From an uncultured Lachnospiraceae bacterium (GTDB lineage Bacteria > Bacillota > Clostridia > Lachnospirales > Lachnospiraceae), in the NCBI GenBank assembly GCA_910589265.1, contig CAJUTQ010000068.1:1-17997 (forward strand): DNA of 17,997 nt. Reading direction: 5' to 3'. The notes below the pieces were generated by a model. That model was not told the DNA's origin. It made no database searches and saw nothing but the letters and a program-made list of their open reading frames with translations. Made by a program: the position numbers and the translations under genes. This document shows positions 13,597 through 17,997 of the stretch, in pieces (position 1 is the first letter of the stretch; the number at the start of each line of letters is the position of its first letter).

Positions 13597-15393
13597 ATGT
13601 ATAAAACAAAGAAAATAGGGTATATTTCTCTGTCTGGAGTAATAAGTCTATGTCTTGTACTGTCCGGATGTTCTCCTTCATGGGAACAAAAAAGCGTGGG
13701 AACAGGAAAGGAAAGGGAAGAAGAACAGCAGAAGTTCATGGATATGGAAAAGAGACTATTCCAGGAAGAGATGAAAAAGAATGCAATGTCCTTACACTTT
13801 CTCCTTGCAGAACCTGAAAAATATGGAATTAACGATTATAAAATAGATATAGGGGAATACAGCATAAAGGAGATGAGGAAAGAAAGAAAACAGTTAAAAG
13901 ACATGAAAAGGCAGGTAGAAGAGTTCCAGTATGATCTGTTGACAGAGGAGCAGCAGCTCACTTATGAGATCATTATGGAATATGTGGATACAGAGCTTTT
14001 GGGGGAGGGATTGGAGCTGTATGCAAATCCGCTCTCTCCTACGATTGGCATCCAGGCAGAACTGCCCATGCTCTTTTCTGAATATTCTTTTTATACAGAA
14101 AAAGATGTGGAAGAATATTTGGAGCTTCTTTCCCAAGTCGATGAGTATTTTACCCAACTTATACAGTTTGAGGAATGGAAATCAAAAGAAGGCTTGTTCA
14201 TGTCTGATGAAACAGCAGATAAAGTAATTGTCTCTTGTGAGAGAAGTTTGGCAGATCCTTCAGACAGTTTTTTAACCCACAGTTTTTTAGAGAAACTAGA
14301 CAATCTTCCTTTGTTGACCAAGGAAGAAAAAGAAGCTTATAAAGAAAGGCATAAGAATATATTGGAAAATGACTTTATTCCTGCTTATGAAATTCTCATA
14401 AAGGGGATTGAAAAACTAAAGGGGACGGGAGTAAATGAAATGGGACTTTCTTATTTTCCAAAGGGAAAGGAATATTACGAATATCTTGTAGCTTCTTCTA
14501 CATTTACATCTTATGAGACAGTGGAAGAGGTGAGGGATGCTATTTTAGAGAGGATGGAATGGGAAGAAAGGCAGATATTAAAAATATTAACAGAAAACAA
14601 GGAACTTTTAGAAAATCTAGACGGCTATGAATTTGCATTCACCGATCCCCTGGAGATCTTGTCTCAATTAAAGGAGGAGATGAAAGGGAGATTTCCAAAA
14701 ATATCAGAGGTGGAGCACCATTTAAAATATGTACCAGAGTCGTTGGAAGACATCTTAAGTCCAGCAATGTGTCTGACTCCCCCTATAGATCGACCCCAAG
14801 ACAACGCTATTTATATTAATAGGGGAGAAGAGTTTAAACATTATGACTGGTATACTGTACTGGCCCATGAGGGTTATCCTGGTCATTTGTACCAAAGCAT
14901 TTATTTTTTGGAAAATAACTCCTCTCTTTTAAGGACACTGATGACAAACACAAGTTATGTGGAGGGATGGGCCACATATGTAGAATATTTATCTTATGAA
15001 TTTGACAATGGGCTTGATCCGAATCTAGGAAAGGCAATGGCCCATGACTCGGCAATTTCCCTTGCCGTATCTGCTTTGCTGGATATTTACATTCATTATG
15101 ATGGATGGGGAAAGGAAGAAGTAAGTAATTTTCTAAAAGAGGAGTTTGGAGATTTTTCCAAAGAAGCTATAGATGATATTTATGGGGCAATTGTAGATAA
15201 TCCTGTAAACTATTTGCAGTATTATATTGGCTATTTGGAAATAGCCAATATGCGAAGGATGGGAGAAGAGGGAAAAAAGGGTTTTAGGGAAAAAGACTTC
15301 CACACCTTTTTACTGGAAATGGGACCAGCGCCTTTTTCTATTATAAAAAGTCGTTTTGAGAAAGAAAGCTGGAATGAAAAGATGGAGGAATAA
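13597..15393 (+). CDS. DUF885 family lipoprotein, putative metallopeptidase
   Basis: A 598-residue lipoprotein: Met1-Lys6 positive end, hydrophobic stretch and lipobox LSGC with Cys25, so it should be anchored on the outer face of the membrane. From about residue 55 to the end it matches DUF885 in length and motifs. The zinc-type motif HEGYPGH is at 424-430, followed by EGWATYVE at 456-463, giving a possible third ligand, and RGEEFKHYDW before it. DUF885 proteins are thought to be metal-dependent peptidases by fold and motif; few have been tested. AAGAGG at 13583-13588 supports ATG 13597. The kinase gene starts on the base after its stop codon, so peptidase and sensor kinase are tightly coupled. 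It may process peptides that the kinase senses or that the cell takes up; this is inference. Confidence 0.9.
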   Translation: MYKTKKIGYISLSGVISLCLVLSGCSPSWEQKSVGTGKEREEEQQKFMDMEKRLFQEEMKKNAMSLHFLLAEPEKYGINDYKIDIGEYSIKEMRKERKQLKDMKRQVEEFQYDLLTEEQQLTYEIIMEYVDTELLGEGLELYANPLSPTIGIQAELPMLFSEYSFYTEKDVEEYLELLSQVDEYFTQLIQFEEWKSKEGLFMSDETADKVIVSCERSLADPSDSFLTHSFLEKLDNLPLLTKEEKEAYKERHKNILENDFIPAYEILIKGIEKLKGTGVNEMGLSYFPKGKEYYEYLVASSTFTSYETVEEVRDAILERMEWEERQILKILTENKELLENLDGYEFAFTDPLEILSQLKEEMKGRFPKISEVEHHLKYVPESLEDILSPAMCLTPPIDRPQDNAIYINRGEEFKHYDWYTVLAHEGYPGHLYQSIYFLENNSSLLRTLMTNTSYVEGWATYVEYLSYEFDNGLDPNLGKAMAHDSAISLAVSALLDIYIHYDGWGKEEVSNFLKEEFGDFSKEAIDDIYGAIVDNPVNYLQYYIGYLEIANMRRMGEEGKKGFREKDFHTFLLEMGPAPFSIIKSRFEKESWNEKMEE

Positions 15394-17106
15394 ATGTGGG
15401 ATACAATGTTTTTTAGCCTTTTATTGAATATTGGGCTTCTCGTATTGATAGCAACTCTTTTGACAAAGATACCGGTTGTGCGCAATATGCTCCTTGATGA
15501 CAGACATTCTTTGTGGAACACTATCCTTCTAGCTTTAATCTTTGGAATGGTCAGCATTATATCTACCTATACAGGGGTAAGGGCCAAGGGAGCTATTGTA
15601 AACACAAGGGTCATTGGAGTCTTGGCAGCAGGACTTCTAGGAGGGCCTTATGTAGGTATGGGAGCAGCTGTAATTGGTGGAGCTCATAGATATTTATTTG
15701 ATATTGGAGGTTTTACAGCCATCTCTTGCGCTATATCCACATTTATGGAAGGAATGGTAGGCGCTGCCTTTTCCCGGCATTTCAAATCGGGGAAGATGAG
15801 TAAGATGGGAATTTTTATTCTCACAGCCCTTGTGGAGGCAGGGCAGATGGCTATTATTCTCTTCATTTCCAAGCCTTTTTTTGATGCTCTGAATTTGGTG
15901 GAGATCATTGCCTTTCCTATGATTGTCATGAATGCCCTAGGGATGATTGTCTTCTTAAGTACTTTTGATATGGTTTTTATTGAGGAGGACAGTAAGTTTG
16001 CGGAGAAGATGAGACTAGCTTTGGGAATTGTGGAGAAAAGTCTTCCTCATTTGAAGAAGGGATTGCACAGCATAGAAGACATGGAGGAGGCAGCTCATAT
16101 TATTTTTCAATCAACAACTTCTGTGGCAGTGTTCATTACAGATACCCAGAAAATATTAGGAATGAAAAAGGGAGATGAATTTGCTGATGTAAAGGATCAG
16201 GTAATTTTAAAACCAGTTTTATCGCTTCTTCACCAAGGTCAGCCCACATTGTATGACTGGGCTGACAAAGAAGACCCTTTACATCCCAAATTAAAAAATT
16301 ATCTTATTTTTATTGCCCCATTAATGGGAGGGGGTGAAGCCATAGGAAGCCTTACAATCATTGTCAAGAAAAATTGGCTTAGGCCTCAAGGGAATTTAGA
16401 ATTTGCCTCAGAACTGGCAAGACTTTTTTCTACCCAACTAGAGCTTTCTCATCTGGATTACCAAAAGAAGTTAAGGCGCAGGGCCGAATTTCAAGTTCTT
16501 CAGTCACAGGTAAATCCTCATTTTTTATATAATGCATTAAATACTATTTCCTATGTTTGCAGAGAAAATCCTGACAGAGCCAGGGAACTTCTTCTAATTC
16601 TTTCTTCTTATTATCGTCAGACATTGGAAAATGATAAGTATATGTTGGATCTCCATACAGAGTTACATTATGTCATGAATTATCTAGAATTGGAAAAAGC
16701 TAGATTTGAGGAAAAACTCCAATTGGAAATAAAAGTGGAGGAGGATATTAACTGTATGGTTCCTTCTTTTACTTTACAGCCCTTAGTTGAGAATGCAGTG
16801 CGATATGGGGTTGATATAGAAGGAAAATGCCATGTTACCATTCAGGCAAAAGGCGTCAAAGATTATGTGGAGATTTCCATAGAGGACAGGGGAAGGGGGT
16901 TTCCAGAAGAGATTAAGAAAAAGCTTTATAGGGGAGAAAAATATGGAGGAGTAGGTTTAGAAAACGTTTATAGGCGTATGAAAAGCATTTATGGAGAGGA
17001 AAGGGGGCTGGAAATTGAAAGCAGCTTAAAGGGTACGAAAATTATTTTAAGGATTCCTCGTCAATGGCGGGGAAAAAACATATTATGTGAGGAGGGATTA
17101 TTGTGA
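15394..17106 (+). CDS. LytS-type membrane sensor histidine kinase
   Basis: A 570-residue histidine kinase. Residues about 5-200 contain multiple membrane segments of the 5TM-LYT type, with NTRVIGVLAAGLLGGPYVG and GGAHRYLFDIGG as the typical loops. Residues about 215-350 look like a GAF-type cytoplasmic domain. The dimerisation region has SQVNPHFLYNALNTI with phospho-acceptor His376, and the ATPase domain has LQPLVENAVRYG (Asn467), EDRGRGF and YGGVGLENVYRRM. This is the LytS/BtsS/YpdA arrangement, whose members sense pyruvate, peptides or membrane state. The start codon follows the DUF885 stop directly, with GGAGG inside that gene as ribosome binding site. Its stop overlaps the regulator start by 4 nt, so the three proteins are made together. 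Confidence 0.94.
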   Translation: MWDTMFFSLLLNIGLLVLIATLLTKIPVVRNMLLDDRHSLWNTILLALIFGMVSIISTYTGVRAKGAIVNTRVIGVLAAGLLGGPYVGMGAAVIGGAHRYLFDIGGFTAISCAISTFMEGMVGAAFSRHFKSGKMSKMGIFILTALVEAGQMAIILFISKPFFDALNLVEIIAFPMIVMNALGMIVFLSTFDMVFIEEDSKFAEKMRLALGIVEKSLPHLKKGLHSIEDMEEAAHIIFQSTTSVAVFITDTQKILGMKKGDEFADVKDQVILKPVLSLLHQGQPTLYDWADKEDPLHPKLKNYLIFIAPLMGGGEAIGSLTIIVKKNWLRPQGNLEFASELARLFSTQLELSHLDYQKKLRRRAEFQVLQSQVNPHFLYNALNTISYVCRENPDRARELLLILSSYYRQTLENDKYMLDLHTELHYVMNYLELEKARFEEKLQLEIKVEEDINCMVPSFTLQPLVENAVRYGVDIEGKCHVTIQAKGVKDYVEISIEDRGRGFPEEIKKKLYRGEKYGGVGLENVYRRMKSIYGEERGLEIESSLKGTKIILRIPRQWRGKNILCEEGLL

Positions 17107-17849
17107 ATATTGCAGTTGTCGATGATGAACGTCCAGCCAGAAAGGAGCTTATCCACCAAATTTTGTCGGTATTCCCAGATAGCTCCATTGAAGAAGCAGA
17201 AAGCGGACAGGACGCATTGGAATTGCTTAGCCAGCATTCTTTTGACGTACTATTTTTGGATGTCAGTTTAAACGACATGGAAGGGACTACTTTGGCTGCC
17301 GCTGCTAGGAGGATGCTTCCTAAGGCTCAGATTATATTTGCAACTGCTTATTCCCAATATGCAGTAAGAGCCTTTGAGCTGGACGTGAATAATTATATTC
17401 TAAAACCTTTTGATCAAGAAAGGGTACGGAAAGTTTTAGAAAAATGTCAGAGAGAGCTGGAAGCATATAAAGTGCAAACTGTTGATGCAGGTCCCTATGC
17501 TCCTGCTTCTGTTTTTCCAAACCGCCTTGCTGTTAATGTAAACCGCACGATTGTGTTGCTGGACATCCATGAGATTGTATACTTGGAAACTTCAGGAAGG
17601 GGCTGCCTGATACATACTACTTCTGGAGATTATGCTGAAAATCAGCTTTTAGGGGAATACGAGAAAAAATTAACTTCCTTTGGTTTTTGCCGTATACACA
17701 AAAGCTTTCTCGTAAATTTAAAATATATTACGGAGATGTTTCCATGGGCAAATAACAGCATAGCAGTAAAAATGCAAGGATTTGAACAGCAGGTTCTTCC
17801 TGTAGGGAGAGAGAAGGTAAAACAGTTAAGAAAGCTTATAGGAATTTAA
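17103..17849 (+). CDS. LytTR-type response regulator
   Basis: A 248-residue response regulator. The receiver domain (1-120) has the acidic pair Asp7-Asp8, phospho-acceptor Asp53 in FLDVSL, the ATAY switch segment and Lys in YILKPF. The LytTR DNA-binding domain (about 145-245) shows IHEIVYLETSGRGCLIHTTS, FCRIHKSFLVNLKYI and VLPVGREKVKQL, all characteristic of AlgR/AgrA/LytR proteins, which bind pairs of direct repeats. GTG 17103 overlaps the kinase stop codon (GTGA), with GAGGAGGG upstream as ribosome binding site. It pairs with the kinase just upstream. Its target may be the gene beyond the window end, as in related systems that control a nearby transporter; a direct repeat pair follows at 17893-17943. 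Confidence 0.94.
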   Translation: MNIAVVDDERPARKELIHQILSVFPDSSIEEAESGQDALELLSQHSFDVLFLDVSLNDMEGTTLAAAARRMLPKAQIIFATAYSQYAVRAFELDVNNYILKPFDQERVRKVLEKCQRELEAYKVQTVDAGPYAPASVFPNRLAVNVNRTIVLLDIHEIVYLETSGRGCLIHTTSGDYAENQLLGEYEKKLTSFGFCRIHKSFLVNLKYITEMFPWANNSIAVKMQGFEQQVLPVGREKVKQLRKLIGI

Positions 17850-17892
17850 CAACACGTTCCTGAATTGCAAAGCGAGATTCCCGCCCAAGGGG

Positions 17893-17943
17893 GAAAGTAC
17901 GATACAAACAGAATAAAATATAAGGGAGAAAGTGACGATACAA
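17893..17943. repeat. Direct repeat pair, candidate LytTR binding site
   Basis: GAAAGTACGATACAA (17893-17907) and GAAAGTGACGATACAA (17928-17943) differ by one inserted base. Their ACGATACAA cores are 36 bp apart. LytTR regulators bind imperfect direct repeats, but usually closer together, so the link is tentative. Confidence 0.45.
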
Positions 17944-17946
17944 GAG

Positions 17947-17977
17947 CAGGAGGAACAGAGAAGTTCTTCCTGTTTTT
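17947..17977 (+). terminator. Terminator of the LytSR operon
   Basis: CAGGAGGAAC (17947-17956) pairs with GTTCTTCCTG (17963-17972), 10 bp with one G-T pair and loop AGAGAA, then five T. It comes about 100 bp after the response regulator stop. Confidence 0.8.
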
Positions 17978-17997
17978 ATGTGGGAGCAGAACAGCCG

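Noticed and set aside
13374..13739. Minus-strand frame across the SseB/DUF885 junction
   Set aside because: Overlaps two supported genes and has no recognisable domain.
1..17997. tRNA, rRNA, CRISPR arrays, insertion sequences
   Set aside because: None seen: no regularly spaced repeats, no transposase-like protein, and no tRNA or rRNA motif was noticed on reading either strand.

Overview
The window looks like chromosomal DNA of a low-GC anaerobic Firmicute, most likely a Lachnospiraceae-type gut clostridium. The support is AT-rich codon use, strong AGGAGG-type ribosome binding sites, a PerR-type Fur regulator, an anaerobic (radical SAM) sulfatase maturase and a LytS/LytTR two-component pair. 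Every gene I can support lies on the + strand. The genus cannot be read from the sequence.

Layout. (1) Positions 1-507 hold the 3' end of a subtilisin-like (S8) peptidase of the kind paired with an AAA ATPase in putative anti-phage modules. It is followed by about 720 bp with no convincing gene (508-1229). (2) Positions 1230-3071 are a small stress or detoxification cassette: a YafY-type WYL regulator, a short zinc-ribbon protein and a ClbS/DfsB-family protein. A perfect 7-bp inverted repeat lies at the regulator/zinc-ribbon junction. A gene-poor stretch with a terminator follows (3072-3489). (3) Positions 3490-4563 hold a PerR-like peroxide sensor and a 6-pyruvoyl-tetrahydropterin-synthase-like protein with a C-terminal zinc ribbon. 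That enzyme appears to lack the usual catalytic cysteine.

(4) Positions 4617-12601 are the most interesting part, an apparent organosulfate-use locus. A promoter, short leader and terminator precede a TauE/SafE anion exporter and an anaerobic sulfatase-maturing radical SAM enzyme. A second promoter then drives a tripartite tricarboxylate-type transporter (TctC lipoprotein, attenuating terminator, TctB, TctA), a sulfatase without signal peptide, and a GntR/LacI-type (AraR-like) regulator that ends at a strong terminator. The inferred pathway is binding and import of an anionic sulfate ester by TctCBA, cleavage in the cytoplasm by the formylglycine sulfatase activated by the maturase, export of the sulfur oxyanion by TauE/SafE, and control by the ligand-sensing GntR protein. 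The substrate cannot be named from sequence.

(5) Positions 12622-17977 form a second operon: a promoter and attenuator-like leader, an SseB-domain protein, a DUF885 lipoprotein with an HExxPGH motif, a LytS-type sensor kinase and a LytTR response regulator, closed by a terminator at 17947-17977. The kinase and regulator are translationally coupled by a 4-nt overlap. Two direct repeats just before that terminator may be a regulator-binding site. The window ends before the next gene.
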